Positions 1 through 9,565 of a DNA stretch of 64,000 nt are shown in pieces (positions within the stretch are counted from its first letter, which is position 1; each line of letters starts with the position of its first letter). The position numbers and the translations under genes are program-made. Under the pieces are notes generated by a model. The model was not told where the DNA came from. It did no database searches and saw only the letters and a list, made by a program, of their open reading frames with translations. This DNA is from Stigmatella aurantiaca (GTDB lineage: Bacteria; Myxococcota; Myxococcia; Myxococcales; Myxococcaceae): contig NZ_FOAP01000003.1 of NCBI RefSeq assembly GCF_900109545.1, forward strand, positions 248,001 through 312,000. The letters run 5' to 3'.

Positions 1-1226
1 TGAGCTAGCGCAATTGCACACAATCGCGTTTCCGCGTTCCTGCCAGAAGACCACGACACGGCTGCCGACGGAAATTCTTCGACACTCAACGGGGCGACTG
101 TGCTTAACAAACGCTCAACTGAGTCAAACTCATTTGAATCAATCTGCGACTGCAGGTGATGAACATTAGCATCACTGCTGAGTGTATGCACCCTTGAAAG
201 AGCGCCACGCCAGACCCAACGAACCAACAAGGCCCGGGTGCGGGGATTCGGCCGTGGATGAAGATGAAAGAACCGGGCTAGCACCACCAACGGCAGCCGG
301 TAAGGCAATAATTGGGAGTGGAAAATACCGGCGTCCTCGGAGAGAAAGCCAATGGCAAGCCGAAGCGCATGTTCCGTGTGCTCTACAGCCTCTGGATGCC
401 CGCTTCCTGCATCCCCCTCTCTTCGCGTGAAGGTCTGCCTCAGGTCAAGGCCCTCCACAACCTTCAAGCAACGCAGGAACCAGTCATGAGAGATTTTACC
501 GAACCCAGTTTCCGCCTGAAGCCGTCCACAGGCACTCTCGATTGGACGAGGCTCTCTGCCAGCAAAAAGGGCCTCGAAAACTTCGCTTTCCTGCATGGCA
601 ACGCCGGATGTATTCACGCGCTTGAAAATAAGACGGAGCACATCCTGCTCAGCTCCCTCTACGATGTATGCAGGAATTTGGTACTCGCGCAGAGCCTTGC
701 CGAGCGCTATGGCTCGCTGTACCAAATCGGGACGACTACTCCGGAAAGGCCATGCGTTGAGCCAGTTGAGCAAGACGAAGGAGTCACCGACGACGTTGAC
801 GGGAATCCAATGAGGAGGAGGCTCCGACACTTGCAAGCGCTCGAAGCGCTCTACTTCCAAATCAAACCAGATAGCATGAATGTCTCCACGCGGGCTTGAA
901 TCCGGATGCAACATGGCCCCCGCGAGTGCGGTAACACGCTGCTGACCGTCCACAACGAAGTAAGCATCGGCCATATGAGGAGCACCGATACGAAGTGGTC
1001 CGAAATGAATGGTGCTCGGCTCAGCAGGCCCTTTGAACAACAGCAGGTCACCTACAGGGAATCCTCGGTAGACACTGTCGAAAAGGTCCAGGACATGCGC
1101 CGAGCGCCATTTCAGCGGACGCTGAAAGTCCGGAACACGGATCTTCCCGTCCTTCACGTGCTCAAGGAGCGTTTCCACCATGAAGGCACGTGCTTCCGGA
1201 CGGCGCTCAAGCCGAGTTTTCTCCAT
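1..1226 (-). CDS. DUF262 (GmrSD N-terminal-like) protein, 3' end cut by the window edge
   Basis: Reading the minus strand from ATG at 1226 gives 408 codons without a stop down to base 1, so the gene is real but its end lies outside the window. Residues 31-41 read VPDFQRPLKWR and residues 91-101 VVDGQQRVTAL, the two hallmark motifs of DUF262. The second is the ParB/sulfiredoxin-like nucleotide-binding DGQQR motif. RGFPVGDLLLF (54-64) between them is also typical. In GmrSD type IV restriction enzymes and several phage-defence proteins this domain hydrolyses NTP and regulates a partner nuclease domain, usually C-terminal; here that part is not visible. The frame stays open upstream of 1226 but has no better start, and no clear ribosome-binding site is seen. 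Base composition is visibly lower in GC than the next genes, suggesting horizontal acquisition. Identity as a DUF262 protein is firm; a defence role is inferred. Confidence 0.86.
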   Translation of the reverse strand, partial: MEKTRLERRPEARAFMVETLLEHVKDGKIRVPDFQRPLKWRSAHVLDLFDSVYRGFPVGDLLLFKGPAEPSTIHFGPLRIGAPHMADAYFVVDGQQRVTALAGAMLHPDSSPRGDIHAIWFDLEVERFERLQVSEPPPHWIPVNVVGDSFVLLNWLNAWPFRSSRPDLVQRAIALGKALREYQIPAYIVEGAEQDVLRLIFKRVNTSGVAMQESEVFEALFAGREPRPIESACGRLQAETGFGKISHDWFLRCLKVVEGLDLRQTFTRREGDAGSGHPEAVEHTEHALRLAIGFLSEDAGIFHSQLLPYRLPLVVLARFFHLHPRPNPRTRALLVRWVWRGALSRVHTLSSDANVHHLQSQIDSNEFDSVERLLSTVAPLSVEEFPSAAVSWSSGRNAETRLCAIALA

Positions 1227-1622
1227 GACAACAGGTGCTAACGCATGCCGGCCCAGCCGCGCAAGGCACAGTACGCCCCCATTTGCTCGCCTTGGAACCT
1301 GTCCCGGTAGGTGGCCTTTTCAGTTCCTCGCTCGGGTAGCAACCTGCCGGGGATGGCAGTTACCGAAACTGGCTCTTGTTGGAATCCCTGAGACCGGGCC
1401 GCAGCTTCTTTCATCCCGCCGAATGACCCGCCAGGGTGTACCAATGACTGAAGCCCCACCTGCTACAGGGAACCCCGACGTGACCACGAGTAGATACCGG
1501 GACTCGAACGAAAAGGTTCAGTTCCGGAAGTCACTGGAACGCAACCGCCGCAGCCCAAGGAGGCAGAATGATGCCAGCCACGGAGCCACAAAGCGCGCCT
1601 TGATTGGCGGTAACGTGAAGCC
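1227..1622. other. Intergenic stretch without a recognisable gene
   Basis: This 396-bp stretch separates the divergent DUF262 and BNR-propeller genes. The longest minus-strand frame, about 73 codons, has no recognisable motif. A piece at 1487-1512 resembles the T-loop of a tRNA read on the minus strand (TTCGAGTCCC), but no stem or acceptor pairing can be built around it. It presumably holds the promoters of both flanking genes; I could not identify convincing boxes. Confidence 0.4.
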
Positions 1623-2693
1623 ATGAGCCCCTTCCCTGACATCTACGTGGGCGCCACCCGCGGCCTCTTCGTGGCCCGGCACGTGAGTGGCCGCTACGTT
1701 CCCACGCCCCTGGGCCGCCTTCCGGTGGAGGGCGCGGCCCGGCACACCGCTTCCGCCCTGCAGTCCATGTTCCGTGGCAGTTCCGTGGGCGTCACCGCGG
1801 ACATGCCCAAGGGGGGCCTCATCGTGGACTCCCGGCGCCCAGGCCGGCTGTACGTGGGCACCGAGGCCGCGGGTGTCTTCCGCAGCGAGGACGGCGGCGC
1901 CACCTGGGTTCCCGACAGCCAGGGGCTCGGCTCCTCGCGGATCTGGTCCCTGGTCCAGCACCCCGTCACCGGCGTGCTGTACGCGGGCACCGAGCCTGCG
2001 GCCATTTACCGCAAGCTCCCGGACGCCACCGCCTGGGAGCCCTGCGCGCCCTTGTCGGCCCTGCCCCGGTACGGCGAGTGGACCTCGCCCAACGCGCCGT
2101 ATGAGCCCCGCGTGCGAGGCATTGGACTGGATCCCGAGCGGCCCCAGGCCATCGCCGCCGCCATCGAGGTGGGCTGGCTCGTGCTCAGCCTGGATGGGGG
2201 GAAGAGCTGGACGAACCTCACCGAGGGCTCGGAGTTCGACTCGCACTCCGTCCTCTTCGCGCCGGGCCAGCCCCACGTCCTGCTCTCGACGAGCGGGTAC
2301 GGCTTCTTCCGGAGTGACGACGGCGGCGCGCACTTCTCCGCCTCGAAGGCAGGGCTCGACCGGAGCTATCTGTCTCCCCTCGTCCTTCATCCGGCTCGCC
2401 CCCAGACGCTCTATGTCTTCGGGGCCCGGAGCGCCCCACCGTCCTGGTTCCACCGGGGCGCCGGTGCGGACGGTGCCTTCTTCCGCAGCGATGACCTGGG
2501 CCAGCGCTGGCGCCGCGTAGGAGACACTCCCGTCATCCCCGGGGGCAGTTGGACGGCGTGTGGCGATCCGCAGGCGCCAGAAACGTTTTGCGTTGGATTG
2601 ACGGACGGCTCCGTCTGGCTGACACAGGATGGCGGCGAACACTTCGCGTGTGTGCTCGAAGGGCTAGGGCTCGTCAGCGTGGTGTCAATCTGA
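1623..2693 (+). CDS. BNR/Asp-box beta-propeller protein (sortilin/exo-sialidase-like fold)
   Basis: A 356-residue protein with at least five Asp-box motifs of the form S-x-D-x-G-x-x-W: SEDGGATW, SLDGGKSW, SDDGGAHF, SDDLGQRW and TQDGGEHF. These sit at blade turns in sialidase, sortilin/VPS10 and photosystem-stability-factor-like propellers. The N-terminal MSPFPDIYVGATRGLF has no signal peptide, so it may be cytoplasmic. No catalytic sialidase arginine triad can be assigned, so hydrolase activity is not claimed. The gene stands alone; the terpene synthase starts 92 bp downstream on the same strand. The start ATG lies directly after GTGAAGCC, with only a weak ribosome-binding site. Fold is confident, function unknown. 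Confidence 0.8.
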   Translation: MSPFPDIYVGATRGLFVARHVSGRYVPTPLGRLPVEGAARHTASALQSMFRGSSVGVTADMPKGGLIVDSRRPGRLYVGTEAAGVFRSEDGGATWVPDSQGLGSSRIWSLVQHPVTGVLYAGTEPAAIYRKLPDATAWEPCAPLSALPRYGEWTSPNAPYEPRVRGIGLDPERPQAIAAAIEVGWLVLSLDGGKSWTNLTEGSEFDSHSVLFAPGQPHVLLSTSGYGFFRSDDGGAHFSASKAGLDRSYLSPLVLHPARPQTLYVFGARSAPPSWFHRGAGADGAFFRSDDLGQRWRRVGDTPVIPGGSWTACGDPQAPETFCVGLTDGSVWLTQDGGEHFACVLEGLGLVSVVSI

Positions 2694-2785
2694 GACATCC
2701 GAGGGGAGAGAGCCACGCCGCCCCGGCTCACGACATCTGAGCCTTGCGCCGCTGTCCTCACCCCTTCCGGATTCAGGTCGCCCCC

Positions 2786-3841
2786 ATGTCCTCCCGTCCT
2801 GAGAACCTCCTGCGCAGCACGTTTCTCGACAGTCTCCCGGGCCCCGAGTGTGAGCACATCTTCGCCCTCACCCAGGAGCTGTCCGCGCCGCTGGCCGCCT
2901 GGTGCGCGAAGTACCCTTCCCTCCTTCGGCCCTCCCGTGTGCCGCAGATCAGCTTGACCCTGGCCGCCTCCGCCCCTTTCCTGAGCGCCCGCGAGCTGCT
3001 GCCCACCGGGAGGCTGCTCCTGTGGCTCTTCGCCGTGGATGACCTCTGCGACGAGCGTCCCCACGCGCAAGAGGCCGCCTTTCCCCTCACGCTCTGCGCC
3101 CGGTTCGAGCAGGCCCTGTCCGTGCTCGAGACCCCAGGGGCCCCCTCTGCCAGCGAGGAGCCACTCCACCAGGCCATGCGGGACATCCGGGAAGGGTTGG
3201 CCTCGCTTCCCCTCTTCTCCGCCCTGCACACGCCCCTGCTGAATGCGCTCCGGGACTTTCTGCGGGGCATGCAGCTCGAGGTGGCGTGGAGCCGCCTCTA
3301 CCGCCAATCACCGCCAGGCCCAGCCCCCTCGCTCCAGGAGTATCTGGAGAAGGCGGCCTGCTTCACCACCGGCACGCTGCCCATCTACCTGAGCGTGTTG
3401 ATGGCCACCCGCGATGAGGCGATCCTTCCGCGCCTGCCCCACTTCATGGGGCTGGGGCATGAGGCGGCCGTCAGCATCCGTCTGGCCAATGATCTCCGCA
3501 CCTACGAGAAGGAGCTGGCCGAGGGCAAGCTCAACTCCCTCATCCTCCTTCAGCGCGAGATGATGGAGCAGCACGGCCAGGTGCCCGCCGCCGCCTTGGA
3601 GCGGGGCCGCGCGGAGGTGAAGGCCCACCTCCTGGGGGCCATGGAGCGGTGCAGTCAGCTCGGTGGCGAGGAGGCCACGGCGGGCTGCCGGGCCACGCAA
3701 GCCATCGTGAATGCCGTGGCCTTCGCCTGTGGCTTCTACGCCCACCACGACTTCCACCATGCCCTCGTGCGCAAGGACGGCCATCGCTTCGGCGAAGCGA
3801 GGCCGCCCCGCGCGGCCGTCACTCCATCAGTGTCCACTTGA
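2786..3841 (+). CDS. Class I terpene synthase (bacterial sesqui-/diterpene cyclase type)
   Basis: A 351-residue protein with both metal-binding motifs of class I terpene cyclases: the aspartate-rich DDLCDE at residues 85-90 and an NSE-type motif NDLRTYEKE at 235-243 (N235, T239, E243). These bind the Mg2+ cluster that ionises a prenyl diphosphate. Length and motif spacing (about 150 residues) fit single-domain bacterial enzymes. I chose ATG 2786; an in-frame start at 2744 would add 14 residues unlike family N-termini. No prenyltransferase, P450 or methyltransferase is adjacent, so the product cannot be predicted and precursor must come from elsewhere. The 3' end overlaps the convergent oxidoreductase gene by 23 bp. 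Confidence 0.84.
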   Translation: MSSRPENLLRSTFLDSLPGPECEHIFALTQELSAPLAAWCAKYPSLLRPSRVPQISLTLAASAPFLSARELLPTGRLLLWLFAVDDLCDERPHAQEAAFPLTLCARFEQALSVLETPGAPSASEEPLHQAMRDIREGLASLPLFSALHTPLLNALRDFLRGMQLEVAWSRLYRQSPPGPAPSLQEYLEKAACFTTGTLPIYLSVLMATRDEAILPRLPHFMGLGHEAAVSIRLANDLRTYEKELAEGKLNSLILLQREMMEQHGQVPAAALERGRAEVKAHLLGAMERCSQLGGEEATAGCRATQAIVNAVAFACGFYAHHDFHHALVRKDGHRFGEARPPRAAVTPSVST

Positions 3842-4985
3842 GCTTGCTGGCCGCCGACTCCACCGTCTTCTCGATGAAGCGCACCCCGCGCACGCCGTCC
3901 GCGAGCCGGGGGTAGTCGGCGGCGAGCGGATCCGCCGCCACCCCGGCGAGCCGGGCCCGGATGTCCGCCGCGACGCCCAGGTACACGTTGGCGAACGCCT
4001 CGATGAACGCCTCGGGGTGGCCCGAGGGCACCCGGCACGCCCGGCGCGAGGCCTCGCTCAGCCAGGGCGAGCCCCGCGTGAGGATGCGCTTGGGCCCATC
4101 GAGCGGCGCATGCACCAGCTCGTTCGGGTTCTCCTGCCGCCAATCGAGCGAGCCCGCCGAGCCGAACACGCGCAGCCGCAAGTCATTCTCCACCCCGGCG
4201 GCAATCTGCGAGGCCGTCAGCACCCCGCGCACCCCGCCCCGCCAGCGCAGGAGCAGGCTGGCGTCGTCGTCGAGCCGCCGCCCCGGCACCAGGGCCCCGA
4301 GGTCCGCGCAGATCGCCTCCAGCTCCAGGCCCGTGACGGTGGCGGCCAGGTTCTCCGCGTGCGAGCCGATGTCGCCGATGGCCCCGGCCGCCCCGCTCCG
4401 CTCCGGATCCGTTCGCCAGCCGGCCTGCTTGTTGCCCTGGCCCTCCACGTGCGTGGCGAGCCAGCCCTGGTTGTATTCGACCACCACCTTGCGCAGCTCC
4501 CCGAGCACGCCGCGCTTCACCAGCTCGCGCGCCTCGCGCACCATCGGATAGCCGGTGTAGTTGTAGGTGACGCCGAACACGACGCCGGACTGCTCCACCG
4601 TGCGCACCAGCTCGTCCGCCTGCGCGCGCGTGTGCACGAGCGGCTTGTCACACACCACGTGAATCCCCGCCGCGGCGAAGGCCTTCGCCACCGGGAAGTG
4701 CACGTGGTTGGGCGTGACGATGGAGACGAAGTCGATGCGCTCCTCCGCCGGGCGCGTCAGCTCGTCGGCCAGCAGATCCTCCCACCGGCCGTGGTTGCGC
4801 TCCGGGGCCAGGCCCAGATCCTTGCCCGAGGCCCGCGCCTTGTCCGGGTTGGACGAGAGCGCGCCCGCCACCAGCTCCATCTGCCCATCCAGGGCCATGG
4901 CCCGGCGGTGCACCGAGCCGATGAACGCGTCGCGCCCACCGCCCACCATCGCGTACCGCAGCTTGCGTTCGGGCTGGGTGCTCAT
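3819..4985 (-). CDS. Gfo/Idh/MocA-family NAD(P)-dependent oxidoreductase
   Basis: A 388-residue protein with an N-terminal Rossmann fold ([17 protein letters not shown] near residues 10-26), the family signature CDKPLVHT (EKP-like, lysine for hydride transfer) and a C-terminal alpha/beta dimerisation domain containing GDIGSHAEN. Such enzymes oxidise or reduce sugars, inositols and related polyols. It is the last gene of the operon starting at 10764. Its ATG at 4985 overlaps the stop of the isomerase gene (ATGA), indicating translational coupling. Pairing of a Gfo/Idh/MocA dehydrogenase with a TIM-barrel isomerase and a ribose-type ABC importer is common for inositol or rare-sugar catabolism. 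The substrate cannot be read from sequence. Confidence 0.9.
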   Translation of the reverse strand: MSTQPERKLRYAMVGGGRDAFIGSVHRRAMALDGQMELVAGALSSNPDKARASGKDLGLAPERNHGRWEDLLADELTRPAEERIDFVSIVTPNHVHFPVAKAFAAAGIHVVCDKPLVHTRAQADELVRTVEQSGVVFGVTYNYTGYPMVREARELVKRGVLGELRKVVVEYNQGWLATHVEGQGNKQAGWRTDPERSGAAGAIGDIGSHAENLAATVTGLELEAICADLGALVPGRRLDDDASLLLRWRGGVRGVLTASQIAAGVENDLRLRVFGSAGSLDWRQENPNELVHAPLDGPKRILTRGSPWLSEASRRACRVPSGHPEAFIEAFANVYLGVAADIRARLAGVAADPLAADYPRLADGVRGVRFIEKTVESAASKLKWTLME

Positions 4986-6004
4986 CCGCCCGCCCGCGCT
5001 TGCTTGTCCTTGTCGAACACGGCGTCGAACGCGCCCGCCGCGGCGGGGAAGTCGAGCCGCTTGCAGAAGGCCGCGCTCTCGGTGGCCCCGTGCACCCGGT
5101 CCATCCGGCTGTCCTCCCACTCCACGCTCAGGGGCCCCGCGTACTGGATGTCATTGAGCGCGACGATGACGGACTCGAAGTCGATCATCCCCCGGCCCAG
5201 GCTGCGGAAGTCCCAGTTGCGGCGCGGATCTCCGAAGCTCGTGTGGCCGCCGAACACGCCCACGGTGCCATCGCCCCGGCCCCACCACACGTCCTTCATG
5301 TGGACGTTGAACACGCGGTCCGCGAACGTGCGGATGAACTTCACGTAGTCCACGCCCTGGTAGCCGAGGTGGCTCGGGTCGAAGTTGAAGCCGAAGCAGC
5401 GGTGCCCCTTCACCGCCTCGATGGCGCGCTGGGCCGAGGCGATGTCGAAGGCGATCTCCGTCGGGTGGACCTCCAGCGCGAAGCGCACGCCCTGCGCCTC
5501 GAACGTGTCCAGAATCGGCGTCCAGCGGCGGCCGAAGTCGGCGAAGCCCTTGTCCCAGAACGCCTGTGGGGTGGGCGGGAAGGCATAGGTGGCGTGCCAC
5601 ACCGACGAGCCGGTGAAGCCGGTGACGGTCTTCACCCCGAAGGCGGCGGCGGCCCGGGCCGTGTCCTTCATCTCCTGGGCCGCGCGCTGGCGCACGCCCT
5701 CCGGGTCCCCATCCCCCCACACGTGCGCGGGGACGATGGACTGGTGGCGCTCGTCGATGAGGTCGCACACGGCCTGCCCCACCAGGTGGTTGCCGATGGC
5801 GAAGCACTTCAGGCCGTGGGACTCCAGCAGGGCGTGCTTGTCCTTCGCGTACGTCTTGGAGGCGAGCGCCTCCTGGACGTTGAAATGGTCGCCCCAGCAG
5901 GCCAGCTCCAGGCCGTCGTAGCCCATGCGCCGGGCCAGCGGTGCGAGTTCGGAGAGGGGCAGGTCGGCCCATTGGCCGGTGAACAGCGTGACAGGTCTCG
6001 TCAT
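4982..6004 (-). CDS. Sugar phosphate isomerase/epimerase-like TIM-barrel protein
   Basis: A 340-residue xylose-isomerase-like/AP-endonuclease-2 fold protein. [12 protein letters not shown] opens the barrel, and metal-ligand positions are visible in [36 protein letters not shown] and [12 protein letters not shown] (Glu, Asp-His, His-x-Lys-Asp and Glu strands). Members interconvert ketoses or process inosose-type sugars. Encoded between the binding protein (31 bp upstream) and the dehydrogenase (4-bp overlap), it almost certainly acts on the oxidised or imported sugar of this operon. The start ATG at 6004 is followed by [14 protein letters not shown], a normal family N-terminus. Confidence 0.9.
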   Translation of the reverse strand: MTRPVTLFTGQWADLPLSELAPLARRMGYDGLELACWGDHFNVQEALASKTYAKDKHALLESHGLKCFAIGNHLVGQAVCDLIDERHQSIVPAHVWGDGDPEGVRQRAAQEMKDTARAAAAFGVKTVTGFTGSSVWHATYAFPPTPQAFWDKGFADFGRRWTPILDTFEAQGVRFALEVHPTEIAFDIASAQRAIEAVKGHRCFGFNFDPSHLGYQGVDYVKFIRTFADRVFNVHMKDVWWGRGDGTVGVFGGHTSFGDPRRNWDFRSLGRGMIDFESVIVALNDIQYAGPLSVEWEDSRMDRVHGATESAAFCKRLDFPAAAGAFDAVFDKDKQARAGG

Positions 6005-6035
6005 GGGGGTGTCCTGAAGGGGCGACAGGGGCGGC

Positions 6036-7004
6036 TTAGAAGGGCGAGTCCGGGAAGTAGAAGTCCTTCGCGTTCTCCTTGGTGATGAGCACCGAGGGCA
6101 CGATGGTGGTGGCCGGCAGCTTGTCTCCCTTGAGGCGCGCCTCGGCGGTCATCTTGATGGCGTCGTAGATGAACTTGGGCGAGTAGGAGACGTCCGCCTG
6201 GATGAGCGGGTTGCTGCCGTCGATGATGGTCTTCACCATGCCCTTGGCGCCCGCGCCGCCGAACACTTCCTTGATGTCCGTGCGCTTGGCCTGCGAGATG
6301 GCCTTGAGCACGCCCACCGCCATGTCGTCATCCGCGGCCCACACGGCGTCGATCTGCTTGAAGCGCGTCAGGTAGTCCTGCATCACCTTGAAGGCATCGT
6401 CCCGGTTCCAGTTGCCGTACTTCGCATCCAGCACCTTGATGTCCGGGTGGTTCTTCAGCACCGCGTTGAACGCGTCCATGCGCTCGTTGTCGATGGTAGT
6501 GGGGATGCCGCGCAGTACCACGATGTTGCCCTTGCCGTTGAGGCGCTTGGCCAGGTACTCCGCCGGCAGCTTGCCGAAGGCGGTGTTGTCGCCGGCCACG
6601 TAGGCATCCTGCGCGCTGGTGTCCGTCAGGCCGCGGTCCACCACGGTGACGTACACGCCCTTGCCCTTCACCTGCGCGACGGGCTTGGTGAGCGCCGCCG
6701 ACTCGAACGGGAAGATGACCAGCGTGTCGATCTTGTTGACGGTCAGCAGGTCCTGGAGCTGGTTGGCCTGCTCGGGCGCGTTGGCCGCCGTGCGCACGGT
6801 GACCTTCAGGCCCGGGTTGGCCTTCTCCAGCTCCTTCTTGGCCTGGTTGGCCCACCACACGATGCCGCCGGTGAAGCCGTGCGTGGCGGCGGGGATGGCC
6901 ACGCCGACGTGAACCTTCTTGTCCTGCGCGGCGGCGCCGGAGGACATGAGCAGCGCGGCCACGGCGGATGCACCCACTGCGAGTCTACGGAGGACGGATT
7001 TCAT
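6036..7004 (-). CDS. Periplasmic sugar-binding protein of a ribose-type ABC importer
   Basis: A 322-residue periplasmic binding protein of the type I sugar class (RbsB-like). Residues 1-26 form a Sec signal peptide: the basic start MKSVLRR, a hydrophobic core and AAAQ before the mature protein. Mature residues [17 protein letters not shown] and the hinge-region [14 protein letters not shown] match sugar-binding family positions. It delivers the ligand to the permease encoded 37 bp upstream in transcription order. Its place directly before the isomerase and dehydrogenase links uptake to catabolism. Whether the ligand is an inositol, a pentose or another polyol is unknown. Confidence 0.92.
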   Translation of the reverse strand: MKSVLRRLAVGASAVAALLMSSGAAAQDKKVHVGVAIPAATHGFTGGIVWWANQAKKELEKANPGLKVTVRTAANAPEQANQLQDLLTVNKIDTLVIFPFESAALTKPVAQVKGKGVYVTVVDRGLTDTSAQDAYVAGDNTAFGKLPAEYLAKRLNGKGNIVVLRGIPTTIDNERMDAFNAVLKNHPDIKVLDAKYGNWNRDDAFKVMQDYLTRFKQIDAVWAADDDMAVGVLKAISQAKRTDIKEVFGGAGAKGMVKTIIDGSNPLIQADVSYSPKFIYDAIKMTAEARLKGDKLPATTIVPSVLITKENAKDFYFPDSPF

Positions 7005-7041
7005 GCGTGCTGTCTCCTGCGGGTGAGGGAAAAGGGAACCG

Positions 7042-8097
7042 CTACTTGCGGCGGCGCTGCAGGAATGCCACGCCGATGATGACGAAGCCCTGCACCGCCG
7101 CGTTCAGGTACACACTGATGATGCTGGTGAGGTTGAGGATGTTGCTGATGACCGACAGCAGCACCGCGCCCACCACCGTGCCGGTGATGGTGCCCGAGCC
7201 GCCCTTGAGCGCGGTGCCGCCGACGATGACCGCCGCGATGGCCTCCAGCTCCCAGAGAATGCCGGTGGTCGGCGAGGCCGAGCCCAGGCGCGGCACGTAC
7301 AGCACCGTGGCGATGCCCACGCACAGGCCCAGCAGCATGTACGTGAGCACCTTGATGCGGTCCACGTTCACCGCCGCATAGCGCGCCACCTGCTCGTTGG
7401 AGCCCAGCGCCTGCACATAGCGGCCATAGGCGGTGCGGTTGAGCACCAGCCCGCCCACGAGCGCCACGACGAGGAAAATCCACACGGGGATCGGAATGCC
7501 CAGGAGGCTGGCGTAGTAGACGGGGCTGTAGGCGTCGGACAGGTCCGAGTCCAGCGTGAGCGCCCCGCCGTCCGCGAAGTAGGTGAGGTACGCGCGGAAG
7601 ATGCCCAGCGTGCCGAGCGTCACGATGAACGGCTCGATGCCGCCCTTGGCGATGAGCAGCCCGTGCGCCAGGCCGAACAGCGCGCCGAGCAGCAGCGCGA
7701 AGCCGATGCCCACGGCAATCACCGTCACGGGCGAGCCCAGCTCGGGCCCCAGCCGGTTCATCACGAGAATCATCGCGCCGGCGATGAGCGCCGCCATCGA
7801 GCCCACGGAGAGGTCGATGCCCCCCGAGATGATGACGAAGCACATGCCCACCGCGATGATGCCGATGAAGGCCGTGCGCGTGAGCACGTTCATCACGTTG
7901 TCGATCGCGGCGAATTCGCTGTTGAGCGCCGTGCCGATGATGCACAGCAGGACGAGCCCGAGGATGGGCCCGAAGCTGTGCAGCAGCGAGCGCGCGCGAT
8001 GGCTGGCGCGGGTGCTGGTCTCCGGGCGCACGGCGGCGCCTCCGGGGGCCGGGGCGCCTGCCTCCGGCTTCAGGGCCTCAATGGGTTCCGGTGGCAT
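7042..8097 (-). CDS. Ribose-type ABC transporter permease
   Basis: A 351-residue integral membrane protein with about ten hydrophobic segments. It carries the RbsC-family signature [13 protein letters not shown] and the conserved [20 protein letters not shown] loop that contacts the ATPase. The first 50 residues are Pro/Ala-rich and cytosolic, a little longer than in RbsC. Its 5' end overlaps the ATPase stop by 20 bp, so the two are translationally coupled. It presumably forms a homodimer channel for the operon's sugar. Confidence 0.93.
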   Translation of the reverse strand: MPPEPIEALKPEAGAPAPGGAAVRPETSTRASHRARSLLHSFGPILGLVLLCIIGTALNSEFAAIDNVMNVLTRTAFIGIIAVGMCFVIISGGIDLSVGSMAALIAGAMILVMNRLGPELGSPVTVIAVGIGFALLLGALFGLAHGLLIAKGGIEPFIVTLGTLGIFRAYLTYFADGGALTLDSDLSDAYSPVYYASLLGIPIPVWIFLVVALVGGLVLNRTAYGRYVQALGSNEQVARYAAVNVDRIKVLTYMLLGLCVGIATVLYVPRLGSASPTTGILWELEAIAAVIVGGTALKGGSGTITGTVVGAVLLSVISNILNLTSIISVYLNAAVQGFVIIGVAFLQRRRK

Positions 8098-9565
8098 GGG
8101 CGATGAGCTCCCCTTCGGTCAGTTGGTCCGCCTCGAGCGTGGCCTGCAGGTGCCCCCCGCGCATCACCGCCACGCGGTGGCACAGGCCAATCAGCTCCAT
8201 CAGCTCGGAGGAAATCACGATGACGGCGCGCCCCTCGCGGGCCAGCGCCTCGATGAGAAAGTAGATGTCCCGCTTGGCGCCCACGTCCACGCCGCGCGTG
8301 GGCTCGTCCAGCACCACCACCCGCGGGTCCGGGTGCAGCACCCGGGCGAGCGCGAGCTTCTGCTGGTTGCCGCCGGACAGGGATGACGCCGGCGCATCCA
8401 GCGTCCCCGTGCGGATGCCGAAGCGCTTCACGGCCTCTTCGAGCGCGCGCTGCTCCGCCTCGGGCTTCAGCCAGGGCTTCGCGTAGCGCGACAGCGTCAT
8501 CAGCGTCAGGTTCTCGCGCAGGCCGAAGTTCACGTGCAGCCCTTTGCCCTTGCGGTCCTCGCTCAGGTACGTGAGCCCCTGGTCGGCGGCATCGCGCGGG
8601 TTGCGCCAGCGCACCGGGCGGCCCTCCAGCTCCACGCGCTCCACCGTGCGCGGCCTCAGGCCCAGCAGCCCCTCGAACAGCTCGGTGCGGCCCGCGCCCA
8701 CCAGCCCCGCGAACCCCAGGATTTCGCCGGGGCGCACCTCGAAGCTCACCCCCTGCGCCCAGCCCGGCACGGTGAGCCCCTGCACCCGCAGCAGCGGCGG
8801 CACCCCGGCCGGCACGGGCGTCTTGGGCGGATACAGGTCCGCGGTCTCCCGGCCCACCATGAGGTTGGCCATCTGGTGGCGCGTCACCGCGCGCGTCTCC
8901 GAGCGGGTGACGAAGCGGCCATCGCGCATCACCACCACCTCGTCGGTGATGCGCTCCACCTCGTCGAGCTTGTGGGAGATGTAGAGCATCGTGACGCCAT
9001 CGGCCTTGAGCTGGGCGATGAGCGCGAACAGGCGCTCGGTCTCGCCCGGCGTCAGCGTGGCCGTGGGCTCGTCCATGATGAGCAGCCGCGCCTTGCGCGC
9101 CAGCGCCTTGGCGATCTCCACGAGCTGCTTCTCCGCCACGATGAGCTGGCGCACCGGCGTCTCCGGGCCCGCCCGCAGCCCCACCTGCTGGAGCACCTGG
9201 GCCGCCTCCGCGTTCATCGCCGCGTCGTCCAGCAAGAAGCCCCGCTTCTTCTCGTGCCCCAGGAAGATGTTCTGGGCGATCGTCAGGTCCTCGGCGAGGT
9301 TGAACTCCTGGTGGATGAGGACGATGCCCTCCCGCTCCGCCTCCCGCGAGCCCTTGAAGCGCACCGCGCGGCCGTTGACGAGCACCTCTCCGCCCGTGGC
9401 CTGCTCGTAGCCGGAGAGGATCTTCATCAGCGTGGACTTGCCCGCGCCGTTCTCCCCCAGCAGCCCCGTCACCTGGCCGGGTTGCAGCGCGAAGCTCACC
9501 CCGTGCAGCACCCGCACCGGGCCGAACGCCTTCACCACGTCCCGGAACTCGATGGCCACGCTCAT
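8078..9565 (-). CDS. Ribose-type sugar ABC transporter ATP-binding protein (two ABC domains)
   Basis: A 495-residue RbsA/MglA-like protein. The first nucleotide-binding domain has Walker [10 protein letters not shown], a Q-loop region and Walker [12 protein letters not shown]. The second has the degenerate Walker [10 protein letters not shown] typical of this family, signature SGGNQQK and Walker [16 protein letters not shown] 9565 overlaps the ROK gene stop (ATGA), fixing the start. It energises import through the permease encoded next. Nothing unusual in length or motifs. Confidence 0.94.
   Translation of the reverse strand: MSVAIEFRDVVKAFGPVRVLHGVSFALQPGQVTGLLGENGAGKSTLMKILSGYEQATGGEVLVNGRAVRFKGSREAEREGIVLIHQEFNLAEDLTIAQNIFLGHEKKRGFLLDDAAMNAEAAQVLQQVGLRAGPETPVRQLIVAEKQLVEIAKALARKARLLIMDEPTATLTPGETERLFALIAQLKADGVTMLYISHKLDEVERITDEVVVMRDGRFVTRSETRAVTRHQMANLMVGRETADLYPPKTPVPAGVPPLLRVQGLTVPGWAQGVSFEVRPGEILGFAGLVGAGRTELFEGLLGLRPRTVERVELEGRPVRWRNPRDAADQGLTYLSEDRKGKGLHVNFGLRENLTLMTLSRYAKPWLKPEAEQRALEEAVKRFGIRTGTLDAPASSLSGGNQQKLALARVLHPDPRVVVLDEPTRGVDVGAKRDIYFLIEALAREGRAVIVISSELMELIGLCHRVAVMRGGHLQATLEADQLTEGELIAHATGTH

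Noticed and set aside
1487-1512. tRNA-like T-loop (TTCGAGTCCC) on the minus strand
   Set aside because: No T-stem, acceptor or anticodon arm can be formed around it; a chance match or at most an attachment-site scar.
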